This document shows, piece after piece, positions 20,625-30,635 of a stretch of 64,000 bases of DNA. A model generated the notes under the pieces. It did not search any database. It had not been told where the DNA came from and saw only the letters and a program-made list of their open reading frames with translations. The number at the start of each line of letters is the position of its first letter. Within the stretch, counting starts at the first letter, position 1. This DNA comes from Aromatoleum toluclasticum ATCC 700605 (GTDB lineage: Bacteria; Pseudomonadota; Gammaproteobacteria; Burkholderiales; Rhodocyclaceae), in contig NZ_KB899493.1 in NCBI RefSeq assembly GCF_000378245.1, positions 124,001 through 188,000 on the forward strand, given 5' to 3'. The position numbers and the translations under genes were made by a program.

Positions 20625-21830
20625 TCAGGCGGTGCGGCGACGCGGGACGAAGGGCGTCGTGACGACGCGCTCGCCAAGTGTGGCATCGCCGGAGATGCCT
20701 ATTTCCTCGTCGCCGAGGTAGCAGCCGGGATCCTCGGCCCACGGATCACCGGTGATCTGCTGCGCACGTACGCGCGAGCTGCCGTTGCAGATGTCGAGGT
20801 GACGGCAGGCCCCGCAGCGCCCCGAAAGGGTCCGCGGGTGCTGCTTGAGGCCGGCCATCAGCGGATTGGACAGGTCGCTCCAGATCTCGGAGAACTTGCG
20901 CTCGCGGACGCTGCCGAGCGGCACGTGCCACCACATCGTGTCGGGATGCACGACGCCGAGGTTGTCGATGTTGGCGACGTTCACCCCGCTGGCGTTGCCG
21001 CCCCACTGCACGAGTTTGCCGCGGATGTGTTCGACGTGGTCGGGGAAGCGCCGCGCGACCCAGTGCAGCAGGTAGACGCCGTCCGCATCATTGTTGCCGG
21101 TGACGAAATCCTTGTCGATGCCGCGACGGTGCAGGTCCAGGCAGGTTTCGAAGAGCAGGTCCATCGCGTCGCGCGTGGTCTGGTGGCGCGCGTCGTCGGC
21201 CCGATGCTTGTTGCCGCGGCCGGCGTAGTTGAGGTGCGAGAAGTAGAACTTGTCGATACCTTCGTCCTCGACCAGACGCAGCAGCGCCGGCAGGTCGTGC
21301 GCGTTGTCCTCGGTCATCGTGTAGCGCACGCCGACCTTGATGCCGCGCGAGAGACACAGGCGGATGCCGGCCATCGAGGCCTCGAAGGCGCCTTCGAGGC
21401 GGCGGAACTTGTCGTGCGTGGCGCCGATGCCGTCGAGGCTGACGCCGACGTAGTCGAAGCCGGTGTCATCGATCGCGTCGATATTGCCGTCGTTGATCAG
21501 CGTGCCGTTGCTGGACAGGCCGACGTAGAAGCCCAGTTCCTTCGCGCGCCGGCCGATCTCGAAGATGTCGGGGCGCAGCAGCGGCTCGCCGCCGGACAGG
21601 ATCAAGACCGGAACACGGAAGGCCTTGAGGTCATCCATCACCCGGAAGACGTCGGCGGTCGAGAGTTCGCCCGGAAAGTCCTTGTCGGCCGAGATCGAGT
21701 AGCAGTGCTTGCAGGTGAGGTTGCAGCGGCGGATCAGGTTCCAGATGACGACGGGACCGGGCGGATTGTGGCGCGCGGCGACGGGGGTGGGGTGTTCGAG
21801 TTCGCGGATGAAATTCGAGATGCGGAACAT
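20625..21830 (-). CDS. nirJ: NirJ, radical SAM heme d1 biosynthesis protein
   Basis: A 401-residue radical SAM enzyme with the cluster motif RRCNLTCKHCYS (Cys36, Cys40, Cys43) and a C-terminal cysteine-rich SPASM-like region (CGACRHLDIC ... GC) for a second iron-sulfur cluster. NirJ acts on 12,18-didecarboxysiroheme, removing two propionates on the way to the d1 keto groups. An AGGCAATCC-type ribosome site with GGAGG precedes the ATG. A 89-base gap separates it from nirH, the largest within this operon after nirC. Confidence 0.93.
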   Translation of the reverse strand: MFRISNFIRELEHPTPVAARHNPPGPVVIWNLIRRCNLTCKHCYSISADKDFPGELSTADVFRVMDDLKAFRVPVLILSGGEPLLRPDIFEIGRRAKELGFYVGLSSNGTLINDGNIDAIDDTGFDYVGVSLDGIGATHDKFRRLEGAFEASMAGIRLCLSRGIKVGVRYTMTEDNAHDLPALLRLVEDEGIDKFYFSHLNYAGRGNKHRADDARHQTTRDAMDLLFETCLDLHRRGIDKDFVTGNNDADGVYLLHWVARRFPDHVEHIRGKLVQWGGNASGVNVANIDNLGVVHPDTMWWHVPLGSVRERKFSEIWSDLSNPLMAGLKQHPRTLSGRCGACRHLDICNGSSRVRAQQITGDPWAEDPGCYLGDEEIGISGDATLGERVVTTPFVPRRRTA

Positions 21831-21919
21831 GGATTGCCTCCGAGGTCCCGGCCATTAGAGCGCGGACGGGCTGACGGAAAAATGACGGCCATCAAGCGGG
21901 CAGAGGCCGTCCGCGGGGA

Positions 21920-22426
21920 TTAGCCCGGCGCGCCGATGCGCAGGCCGGTCTTCTTCAGGATCGCGGAGGAGAACAGCACGTCGCGGGCACGACAGACGCC
22001 AGGGAAACGCGCCTCGATCCGGGCGGCGATGTCGTCGAGTTCGGCGCGCACGGCCTCGTGGCTGCGGCCATGGACCATTGCGAACAGGTTGTAGGGCCAG
22101 TCCGGCAGGCGGCGGGGACGACGGTAGCAGTGCGTGACGGCGGCAAGCGAGCCCAGCCACTCGCCGACCGCATCGATCGCTTCGTCGGCGACGTCCCACA
22201 CGCTCATGCCGTTGGCGGTATAGCCGATCGCGTAGTGGTTCGGCACGGCACCGATGCGACGGATCACGCCGCGGTCGAGCATGGACCGGATCCGGGCAAG
22301 CAGCTCTTCCGGGGCGACGCCGAGATCGCGGGCGACCGCCCCCCACGGATCGGGCACCAGCGGCAGGCCGCCCTGCGTCGCGACGATGATGCGGCGTTCG
22401 AGTTCGTCGGTGGCCACGCCCATCAT
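21920..22426 (-). CDS. nirH: NirH, siroheme decarboxylase subunit (Lrp-like fold)
   Basis: A 168-residue protein of the AsnC/Lrp-like family: N-terminal winged helix (residues 8-60) and a C-terminal domain with the family sequence VTHCYRRPRRLPDWPYNLFAMVHGRS. NirD, L, G and H together decarboxylate siroheme at the C12 and C18 acetates; they are enzymes rather than gene regulators. The ATG overlaps the nirG stop (ATGA). Assignment as H rather than L follows the position after nirG and before nirJ. Confidence 0.87.
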   Translation of the reverse strand: MMGVATDELERRIIVATQGGLPLVPDPWGAVARDLGVAPEELLARIRSMLDRGVIRRIGAVPNHYAIGYTANGMSVWDVADEAIDAVGEWLGSLAAVTHCYRRPRRLPDWPYNLFAMVHGRSHEAVRAELDDIAARIEARFPGVCRARDVLFSSAILKKTGLRIGAPG

Positions 22427-22905
22427 GCCTCCAGCTTCATTTCGACAAAGTATTCACGTTCCTTTGGAAACAGGAACACGGGCAGCCCCGTCGCAGTTTC
22501 GATGCGCCGCGCACAGTCGGCGATACCGTCGGGCCGTTCGGTGGCGAGCACGAACCACATGTTGAGGGCGTGTCCACGGCGGTAGTTGTGCGCGACCTCC
22601 GGAAAATCATTGACCTGCGCGGCGACACGGTCGAAGGTCGCGTCGGGGACGCTCATCGCGGCAAGGCAGAACGCGCCGCCGATGCGCTCGATCTGGAACA
22701 TCGGGCCGAAGCGCGTCAGCACGCGCGCGTCGAGGAGGCGCTGCAGGCGGGCCAGCACCTCCTCCTCGGCCAGCCCCAGACGCGCACCGACGTCGGCAAA
22801 GGGTCGCTGCGCGAGTGGAAAGTCGCCCTGCAGGGCGTTGATCAGCGCGCGGTCAATATCGTCGAGCGCGGCGGGAGCCACGGCTGGCGTACGGCGCTCG
22901 TTCAT
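22423..22905 (-). CDS. nirG: NirG, siroheme decarboxylase subunit (Lrp-like fold)
   Basis: A 160-residue AsnC/Lrp-like protein (DDIDRALINALQGDFPLAQRPF... then VAHNYRRGHALNMWFVLATE). It belongs with NirD-type subunits by its HNYRR motif, whereas NirH and the L half have HCYRR/LCYRR. The frame is open far upstream within nirDL, but ATG 22905 overlaps the nirDL stop (ATGA) and gives the family length. It is expected to pair with NirH. Confidence 0.87.
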   Translation of the reverse strand: MNERRTPAVAPAALDDIDRALINALQGDFPLAQRPFADVGARLGLAEEEVLARLQRLLDARVLTRFGPMFQIERIGGAFCLAAMSVPDATFDRVAAQVNDFPEVAHNYRRGHALNMWFVLATERPDGIADCARRIETATGLPVFLFPKEREYFVEMKLEA

Positions 22906-23957
22906 TTGTCCGCGTCCGTGAGGTAACACGCGCCCTGCTGCTTGAAGCGGCGGCAACTGAAAAGCACCTCGTGCGCCCAGCGGTCGAGGCCGAGGCGGCG
23001 GGCGATGTCGTCGCGAGCCATGCGCACAGCCTCGCGCGAACGTCCGTGGATCATGCAGAATAGGTTGTAGCGCCAGCCTGGGAGCGCACGCCGGCGGCGA
23101 TAGCACAGCGTGACGGCCGGCTCGGTCGCGAGCAGGCGGCCAATGCGGCCGACCTCCCCGTCCGGGACATCCCACACGCACATCGCATTGGCGCGAAAGC
23201 CGAGCTCGTGATGCCGCACGACGATACCGAAGCGCTTGACGATGCCATCGGCAAGCCAGCGCTCGATCATTTCGATGGCCATCGCCTCGCTGAGGCCAGC
23301 CTTGCGTCCCAGCATCTCGAAAGGGGCCGATTCGAACGGCAGTCCTTCCTGCAGCGCGCGCATCAGGCCGCGCTCCAGCGCCGGCAGCGCACAGGCAACC
23401 TCGGGGGTCGCCCGTACGGACGGGGCTGCCTCCTTGTCCGCGGTGCGCGCCGCACCGGCCAGATCGAACCCGAGATCGATGTGGAACTCCTCTTCCAGCG
23501 GCAGCACGATCACGGCGCAGCCGGTATCGCGTTCGATGCCGGCGACGATTTCCCTTAATCGTTCCGATGACGCCGCGGTGATGACGAACCAGAGGTTGTA
23601 GGCGTGTTCGCGCTGGTAGTTGTGATTGACTTCGGCGACCGCGCTCACGCGTGCCGCGACTTCCTCGAGCCGCTCCGCCGGCGCGGCAAGGGCAGCGAGC
23701 GCGCTGGCGCCGATGCGGCGCGGCGCAAACACGGCACCGACGCGACTGACGACGCCCGAGGCCTGCCATGCCCGCAGCGCATCCAGCACCTCGTCTTCGC
23801 GCAGGCCGCAGTCTGCCGCGATCGCTGCGAAGGGTCGGGGCACGAGCGGAAATCCGCGCTGGAAGTCGTTGAGGAGGCGAAAAGTGCGGGAACCGGCCGC
23901 TGCGCCGGGAAGCTCTGCTGCGCCGGGTTCGATCACGCGTACGCCATGACAGCTCAT
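22902..23957 (-). CDS. nirDL: NirDL, fused siroheme decarboxylase subunits
   Basis: A 351-residue tandem of two AsnC/Lrp-like units: the first half (about 20-165) has VNHNYQREHAYNLWFVITA, as in NirD, and the second (about 195-345) has VTLCYRRRRALPGWRYNLFCMIHGRS, as in NirL. They are joined by a short linker with no stop, so nirD and nirL are one gene, as reported in several other denitrifiers. The product decarboxylates siroheme with NirG/NirH. ATG 23957 lies one base after the nirF stop; an upstream in-frame ATG would extend deep into nirF. Confidence 0.9.
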   Translation of the reverse strand: MSCHGVRVIEPGAAELPGAAAGSRTFRLLNDFQRGFPLVPRPFAAIAADCGLREDEVLDALRAWQASGVVSRVGAVFAPRRIGASALAALAAPAERLEEVAARVSAVAEVNHNYQREHAYNLWFVITAASSERLREIVAGIERDTGCAVIVLPLEEEFHIDLGFDLAGAARTADKEAAPSVRATPEVACALPALERGLMRALQEGLPFESAPFEMLGRKAGLSEAMAIEMIERWLADGIVKRFGIVVRHHELGFRANAMCVWDVPDGEVGRIGRLLATEPAVTLCYRRRRALPGWRYNLFCMIHGRSREAVRMARDDIARRLGLDRWAHEVLFSCRRFKQQGACYLTDADK

Positions 23958-23958
23958 G

Positions 23959-25146
23959 TCAGAACCCTGTGCGGAATGCGCGGCTGGTGAAGAAAATTCC
24001 GCTCGGACTGGCGGCGGGGAGTTCGGCGATCTTCTGGCGACTGCGGGTATCGTAGATCGCGACCTTGTTGTCGTCACGCGCCGAAATCCACACCGCCTCG
24101 CCCTTGGGCGTGAACTCGAGGTGCAGGATCGCGCGGCCAGGCTGGAAGCTATCCACGAGCCGGTTCGTGAAGGTGTCGATCACCTGCATCCAACCGTTGT
24201 CCGGGAAGGCGAAATTCACCCACACCTCGCGCCCGTCGGGCCGCGCCATCACGAACACGGGCTGACTCTTCACCGGAATGCGGGCGACTTCCTTCCAGCT
24301 TCCGAGTTCGACGACGAGCACCTCGTGGCGGCCGATGGCGGGCAGGTAGACACGTCCCGCGGCGACCGCCCAGCCGCGCAGGTGAGGCATCTTGTACACC
24401 GGCAATGCCTGCTCGCCGCGGCCGTAGCCGGGCAGGATGGTGCGCACGCCCTGCCCGGGCTGCCACAGATCGAGCATCGACAGACCGTCCTCGCCGAACA
24501 GGCCGGCGATGTAGTAGCGGCCGTCCGGCGTGACGAGTGCATCGTAGGGCTGCTTGCCGGCCGGATAGCGTTCGGTCTTCGGACTCTTCGGATCGGACAG
24601 ATCGGTGACACGGATCTCGTTCGCGTCGAAAAGCGAATAGATGAAGCGGTTTCCCGGCAGGTCGGCAAGACCGACCACCTTCGAGCGCTTGCCCTCTGCG
24701 CCGTAGTCGGCCGGCACGTCGGCAACGAGTTCCAGGGTGTCGGCATCGAAGGCCTTGATCCCGCCCGGCTCGTAGTTCTGCGCGACCACCAGGCGGCCAT
24801 CCTGCGAGACGGCCCCGCCAATCGAGTTGCCCGCCTGCACGACGCGCCCTGCGATCGTCGCGGTCAGCAGATCGACCTTGGTAAGCCCGCCGTCGCGCCC
24901 GAACACGTAGGCGTAGCGCCCGTCGCGCGAGAACACCACCGATGCATGCGACAGGTCGCCGAGCCCCGATACCTGCGCGAGCGACTTGCGGCCGGAGGTC
25001 TCGATCACCTGCACCTGCCCCGTCGCGCGCTCGATCACCACCCCGAGGTCACCGGTGCCGCGCAGCGGCGGCTGCGGCGTTGCGCATGCAGACAGGAGCA
25101 GCACCGCGACGATCCACCACATGTATTTCACGATCAGGTGCAGCAT
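23959..25146 (-). CDS. nirF: NirF, heme d1 biosynthesis lipoprotein
   Basis: A 395-residue protein with a lipoprotein signal (lipobox LSAC, Cys21) and an eight-bladed propeller like the d1 domain of NirS, without a cytochrome c domain. NirF binds a d1 precursor in the periplasm and is required for one of the last steps, before NirN. A GAGGGT ribosome site precedes ATG 25146. It lies 46 bases after nirC and one base before nirDL. Confidence 0.92.
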   Translation of the reverse strand: MLHLIVKYMWWIVAVLLLSACATPQPPLRGTGDLGVVIERATGQVQVIETSGRKSLAQVSGLGDLSHASVVFSRDGRYAYVFGRDGGLTKVDLLTATIAGRVVQAGNSIGGAVSQDGRLVVAQNYEPGGIKAFDADTLELVADVPADYGAEGKRSKVVGLADLPGNRFIYSLFDANEIRVTDLSDPKSPKTERYPAGKQPYDALVTPDGRYYIAGLFGEDGLSMLDLWQPGQGVRTILPGYGRGEQALPVYKMPHLRGWAVAAGRVYLPAIGRHEVLVVELGSWKEVARIPVKSQPVFVMARPDGREVWVNFAFPDNGWMQVIDTFTNRLVDSFQPGRAILHLEFTPKGEAVWISARDDNKVAIYDTRSRQKIAELPAASPSGIFFTSRAFRTGF

Positions 25147-25192
25147 TTGACCCTCATTTCGTATCCGAACTGCAAGAATGTTGGAAACCTGC

Positions 25193-25549
25193 TCAGCGCG
25201 CGGCGCCCGAATCCGCCGGGAAGCCTTCCTGCAGGCGCTCCACGATCCATGCCGCCTCGTCCTCGGCGACGATGCCGTGAAACGGCGGCATCGGCGTACC
25301 GGGGCGGCCGCCGAGTATGGTCGCGACGAGGCTGTCCTGCGGCTTGTCGCGCAAGGCTGCCGCCGTCAGCGCGGGCCCCAGCCCGCCCTGCAATGTAAGT
25401 CCGTGGCATGAACCGCAATCCTGGCGCACCAGATGGACCAGTTCGCGCATGCGCTCGGGCTGCGGGGTTGCCTGCTGCGCACAGGCGGGCATTGCCGCAG
25501 CCAGCGCGACCGATGCCTGAAATATCGTCCGAAACACCCCGCTCGACAC
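25193..25549 (-). CDS. nirC: NirC, c-type cytochrome (cytochrome c55X-like), GTG start
   Basis: A small monoheme cytochrome of 118 residues, with a signal peptide (about 1-24, ending ACAQ) and heme site CGSCH (Cys45, Cys48, His49); a Met-Pro-Pro-Phe segment probably supplies the axial methionine. NirC can donate electrons to NirS and to maturation steps. I chose GTG 25549 because AGGAG lies eight bases before it and the signal peptide starts there; a longer frame to 25633 would add an unlikely cysteine-rich leader. It is the first gene of the leftward nir operon. Confidence 0.87.
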   Translation of the reverse strand: MSSGVFRTIFQASVALAAAMPACAQQATPQPERMRELVHLVRQDCGSCHGLTLQGGLGPALTAAALRDKPQDSLVATILGGRPGTPMPPFHGIVAEDEAAWIVERLQEGFPADSGAAR

Positions 25550-25632
25550 GCCTCGATCTCCTGAAGATTGGCTGATCCGCCTCGCACCGCACTCCACCTC
25601 GAAACGGAGTTCGCAGCCGAAGCGGCGAGGCA

Positions 25633-25638
25633 AGTATC
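25633..25638 (-). promoter_or_regulatory. Candidate -10 of the nirC operon
   Basis: The hexamer GATACT on the minus strand (4-5 of 6 with TATAAT). Its centre is about 33 bases from the centre of the TTGAT-N4-GTTAA box, the spacing of an activator site at -41.5. Inferred from spacing only. Confidence 0.4.
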
Positions 25639-25661
25639 AATCGCACGGCATTCCGCGCTCC

Positions 25662-25675
25662 TTGATATCGGTTAA
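25662..25675. promoter_or_regulatory. FNR/Dnr-type box between nirC and nirE
   Basis: TTGAT-ATCG-GTTAA, close to the FNR (TTGAT-N4-ATCAA) and Dnr/NNR-type palindromes. It sits midway in the 230-base divergent region, with -10-like hexamers about 32 bases away on both sides (GATACT leftward, TACAGT at 25698-25703 rightward). One bound activator dimer could serve both operons. The same arms recur before nirS. Confidence 0.65.
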
Positions 25676-25779
25676 TTTCCCGGACGCGACGTAGGGATAC
25701 AGTGTCGGCGCGATTCAGCTGTTTGCCAACACGACCCAGCCGCGCAGACATCTCCGCGCGGCGTCCTGGAGAGCCATCC

Positions 25780-26604
25780 ATGAGCACGTACAACGGCGTC
25801 ACCGACCCGCGGCAGTGCATCGCCGGCGAGGCACCCCGCTCCGTCGGCAAGGTCTACCTCGTGGGCGCGGGCCCCGGCGATCCGGACCTGCTCACACTGA
25901 AGGCTGCACGCCTGATCGGCGACGCGAAGGTCGTCGTCTACGACCATCTCGTCGGCCAAGGCGTCCTTGCGCTGGTCAATCGCAGCGCGCGCCTGATCTA
26001 CGTCGGCAAGGAATCGGGCAACCACTCGCTGCCGCAGGACCGGATCAACGGCCTGCTCGTCGAGCTCGCGCGCACCGGCCTCGACGTCGTGCGACTCAAG
26101 GGCGGCGACCCGTTCATGTTCGGACGCGGCGGCGAGGAAATGGAGGAACTCATCGGCCACGGCGTCGACTGCGAAGTCGTGCCCGGCATCACGGCCGCAT
26201 GCGGAATCTCCGCCTGTACGGGCATGCCACTCACGCATCGCGATCACGCGCGATCGGTCGTGTTCACGACCGGCCACCTCAAGGACGGCAGCGTCAACCT
26301 CGACTGGCCCGCACTCGCGCGGCCGAACCAGACGGTCGTGATCTACATGGGGCTGGGCGCGCTCGACATCATCTGCCGTGAGCTCATCGCCCACGGCCTG
26401 CCCCGCGACACCCCCGCGGCCGTCGTCCACGCCGGCACGACAAGCCGTCAGGTCACCCTGACGGACCGGGTCGATCGCCTTGCCGCGTCGGTACGGCGTG
26501 CGGGACTCAAGTCGCCTGCGCTCATCATGGTCGGATCCGTCGTTTCGCTGCAAAGCCTTCTCACCCAGGCTCCTCATCCCGAAGAACTTGCGCTCACGGC
26601 ATGA
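25780..26604 (+). CDS. nirE: NirE, uroporphyrinogen-III C-methyltransferase
   Basis: NirE methylates uroporphyrinogen III at C2 and C7 with S-adenosylmethionine to form precorrin-2, feeding siroheme and heme d1. The 274-residue protein has the SUMT signatures VGAGPGDPDLLT (29-40), VVRLKGGDPFMFGRGGEE and TGMPLTHRDHA. No CysG-type dehydrogenase/chelatase domain is fused. ATG 25780 follows CCTGGAGAG. It is divergent from nirC and 144 bases upstream of nirS, which has its own regulatory box. Confidence 0.94.
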   Translation: MSTYNGVTDPRQCIAGEAPRSVGKVYLVGAGPGDPDLLTLKAARLIGDAKVVVYDHLVGQGVLALVNRSARLIYVGKESGNHSLPQDRINGLLVELARTGLDVVRLKGGDPFMFGRGGEEMEELIGHGVDCEVVPGITAACGISACTGMPLTHRDHARSVVFTTGHLKDGSVNLDWPALARPNQTVVIYMGLGALDIICRELIAHGLPRDTPAAVVHAGTTSRQVTLTDRVDRLAASVRRAGLKSPALIMVGSVVSLQSLLTQAPHPEELALTA

Positions 26605-26656
26605 CAAAGCCCGTGCGCGGTGATTCTGTCATAGACGTAATGGTTAAGACCCCAAT

Positions 26657-26670
26657 TTGATCGAGGTTAA
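26657..26670 (+). promoter_or_regulatory. FNR/Dnr-type box upstream of nirS
   Basis: TTGAT-CGAG-GTTAA, with arms identical to the box between nirC and nirE. It is centred 85 bases before the nirS ATG. A weak -10 (ATCAAT, 26691-26696) lies at about the distance expected for a site at -41.5. Confidence 0.65.
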
Positions 26671-28476
<1,806 letters not shown>

Positions 28477-28516
28477 TCGCGCGGGGCGGCCCGTCCGCCC
28501 CCGCACGGCAACACCG

Positions 28517-28546
28517 ACGGCCAGCCTTGCGCTGGCCGTTTCATTT
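28517..28546 (+). terminator. Rho-independent terminator after nirS
   Basis: A 9-bp perfect stem (ACGGCCAGC/GCTGGCCGT) with a 5-base loop, followed by TTCATTT. It lies 40 bases after the nirS stop and separates it from the convergent glsB-type gene. Confidence 0.8.
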
Positions 28547-28557
28547 GCTGCGGATGG

Positions 28558-28800
28558 CTATTTCCTCAGGCGCGTGACGACGAACAGGATCACGATCGCG
28601 CCGACGACCGAACCGACGAAGCCGGCCGGCTGGCCCGGGCGATAGAGCCCGAGGAATTGTCCGCCGTAGCCGGCCAGCATCGCACCGGCGATGCCGAGCA
28701 AGGTCGTCATGATGATGCCCTGTCCGTCCCTCCCCGGGTGCAGCAGGCGGGCGAGCAGCCCGACGACGAAACCGATGACGATGGTAGCGATCAGGGACAT
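28558..28800 (-). CDS. GlsB/YeaQ/YmgE-family stress-response membrane protein
   Basis: An 80-residue, three-helix membrane protein with the glycine-rich family pattern (IGFVVGLLARLLHPGRDGQGIIMTTLLGIAGA). Members are often induced under stress; a molecular function is not established. ATG 28800 follows GGGAGG; an upstream extension would add a polar region overlapping the exonuclease gene. It lies 13 bases after that gene on the same strand. Confidence 0.86.
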   Translation of the reverse strand: MSLIATIVIGFVVGLLARLLHPGRDGQGIIMTTLLGIAGAMLAGYGGQFLGLYRPGQPAGFVGSVVGAIVILFVVTRLRK

Positions 28801-28813
28801 CCGGAATACCTCC

Positions 28814-29608
28814 CTATGGTCGGGACGCCGGCCAGGCGGCGAGAAACTCCTTCCAGTGCGGCGCATCGATGCGTGCGAGTGACTGGCGCACGGTGTCCAG
28901 TTCGGCCTCAAAGGCCGCCGTGTCGAGTTGGCCACGCATGCGCTGGAAACCGAGATACACGAGGTACGTGTTCACGACGTCAGTCTCGCAGTAGTCGCGG
29001 ATCTCTGCAATCCGCCCCTCCTGCCAGGCCGGCCACACCGCCGAGCCGTCCATCCCCAGCTTGCCCGGAAAGCCCATCAGCTTGGCGAGCTCGTCGAGCG
29101 GCGCATTCGCGCGCGGCTGGTACATCGCCAGCAGATCCATCAGGTCGAGATGCCGGCTGTGATAACGGCCGATGTAGTTGTTCCACTTGAAATCGCGCGA
29201 GTCGTGATAATCCCCCTCGCCCTGGTCCCAGTAGCGCGGCGCGGACACGCCGTGCCTAAGGCCCCGGTAGTGCAGCACCGGCAGGTCGAAGCCGCCGCCG
29301 TTCCACGAAACGATCTGCGGCGTGTAACGCTCGATACCGTCAAAGAAGCGCTGGATGATCTCCCCCTCGCCACTGTCCGGCTCCGACAGGGAAAACACGC
29401 GAAACTGGTTCGCGTCGCGCAGGGCACACGAAATCGTCACGACACGCTGCAGGTGATGCTGCAGGAAATCGCTCCCGCCGGCAGCACGGCGCTGCTGGAA
29501 CGCGAATTCGGCGACCTCGTAGTCGCTTAGATCCTCGGGCAGGCCATTGAGCACGCGGATGCCGGCCACGTCGGGAATGGTTTCGATATCGAATACGAGG
29601 ACCGGCAT
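28814..29608 (-). CDS. Predicted 3'-5' exonuclease (PolB-like, DEDD fold)
   Basis: A 264-residue protein of the DNA polymerase B-like exonuclease family. VFDIETIPD near the N-terminus supplies the first acidic pair, SWNGGGFDLPVLHYRG the second, and the CETDVVNTYLVYLGF segment the third Asp. It should degrade single-stranded or mismatched nucleic acid; the cellular role is not known. ATG 29608 follows TGGAGA. It sits 22 bases after cysM. Confidence 0.87.
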   Translation of the reverse strand: MPVLVFDIETIPDVAGIRVLNGLPEDLSDYEVAEFAFQQRRAAGGSDFLQHHLQRVVTISCALRDANQFRVFSLSEPDSGEGEIIQRFFDGIERYTPQIVSWNGGGFDLPVLHYRGLRHGVSAPRYWDQGEGDYHDSRDFKWNNYIGRYHSRHLDLMDLLAMYQPRANAPLDELAKLMGFPGKLGMDGSAVWPAWQEGRIAEIRDYCETDVVNTYLVYLGFQRMRGQLDTAAFEAELDTVRQSLARIDAPHWKEFLAAWPASRP

Positions 29609-29630
29609 CGGCGAGTCTCCAGAAAGATCG

Positions 29631-30521
29631 TCAGCCGGGGAACACGCCCGTCGACAGATAACGGTCGCCGCGATCGCAGACAATCGAAACGATCACGGCA
29701 TTCTCCAGCTGTGCGGCAAGGCGCACCGCCACATGCGTCGCCCCGCCAGACGAAATCCCCGCGAAAATGCCCTCTTCGCGCGCAAGGCGGCGCGTCATTT
29801 CCTCGGCATCGGCCTGGCTCACGTACTCCAGCGCATCGACCCGGGGTTTCTCGTAGATGCGCGGCATATAGGCCTCCGGCCACTTGCGGATGCCGGGAAT
29901 CTGCGAGCCCTCCTCGGGCTGGCAGCCGATGATGCGGATCGCCGGATTCCTTTCCTTGAGGAAGTGCGAGCAGCCCATGATCGTACCCGTCGTCCCCATG
30001 CTGCTGACGAAGTGGGTGATACGACCACCCGTCTGCTCCCAGATCTCCGGTCCGGTCGCCTCGTAGTGCGCGAGCGGATTGTCCGGATTGGCGAACTGGT
30101 CGAGGATGATCCCCTTGCCCTCATCGCGCATGCGTTCGGCGACATCCCGGGCCATCTCCATGCCGCCTTCGCGTGGCGTCAACACCAGCTCTGCGCCGAA
30201 AGCGCGCATCGTCTGCCGACGTTCCACGCTCTGGTTCTCCGGCATGACCAGAATCATGCGATAACCGCGGATCGCCGCGGCCATTGCCAGCGCAATGCCC
30301 GTGTTGCCGCTCGTCGCCTCGATCAGCGTATCGCCGGGGCGAATATCGCCGCGCCGCTCTGCATGCACGATCATTGACAGAGCCGGGCGGTCTTTCACCG
30401 ATCCGGCGGGGTTGTTGCCTTCGAGTTTGGCGAGGATCACGTTGTTGCGCCCCGCCCCGATGCGCTGCAGGCGCACCAGCGGAGTCTGACCCACATAATC
30501 GTCGAGCGTCTTGAAATCCAT
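29631..30521 (-). CDS. cysM: Cysteine synthase B
   Basis: A pyridoxal-phosphate enzyme making cysteine from O-acetylserine and sulfide (CysM can also use thiosulfate). The 296-residue protein has the PLP lysine Lys43 in NPAGSVKDRPA, the substrate loop EATSGNTGIALA, and the CysM-like GTTGTIMGCSHFLKE region. A perfect 12-bp palindrome lies in the 114-base gap before it. It is transcribed with the exonuclease gene downstream. Confidence 0.94.
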   Translation of the reverse strand: MDFKTLDDYVGQTPLVRLQRIGAGRNNVILAKLEGNNPAGSVKDRPALSMIVHAERRGDIRPGDTLIEATSGNTGIALAMAAAIRGYRMILVMPENQSVERRQTMRAFGAELVLTPREGGMEMARDVAERMRDEGKGIILDQFANPDNPLAHYEATGPEIWEQTGGRITHFVSSMGTTGTIMGCSHFLKERNPAIRIIGCQPEEGSQIPGIRKWPEAYMPRIYEKPRVDALEYVSQADAEEMTRRLAREEGIFAGISSGGATHVAVRLAAQLENAVIVSIVCDRGDRYLSTGVFPG

Positions 30522-30635
30522 CGTGCCTTGTTCCGGAATGGTTGGTCCGCCTCGATCTTAAGCCGCCGCCCCCTGAGTCGATAACCTGCGCCGCGGTATA
30601 AGCTTATAGCGCCATTGGTACCGGGCAGCCGTGCA

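Noticed and set aside
22423-23769. nirG read as a 448-residue protein
   Set aside because: The upstream 288 codons lie within nirDL in another frame and are Arg/Gly-rich; the ATG at 22905 with the ATGA overlap gives the normal NirG.
21920-23957. Three Lrp/AsnC-like genes taken as transcription regulators
   Set aside because: Their place in the nir operon and the HNYRR/CYRR motifs identify them as siroheme decarboxylase subunits.
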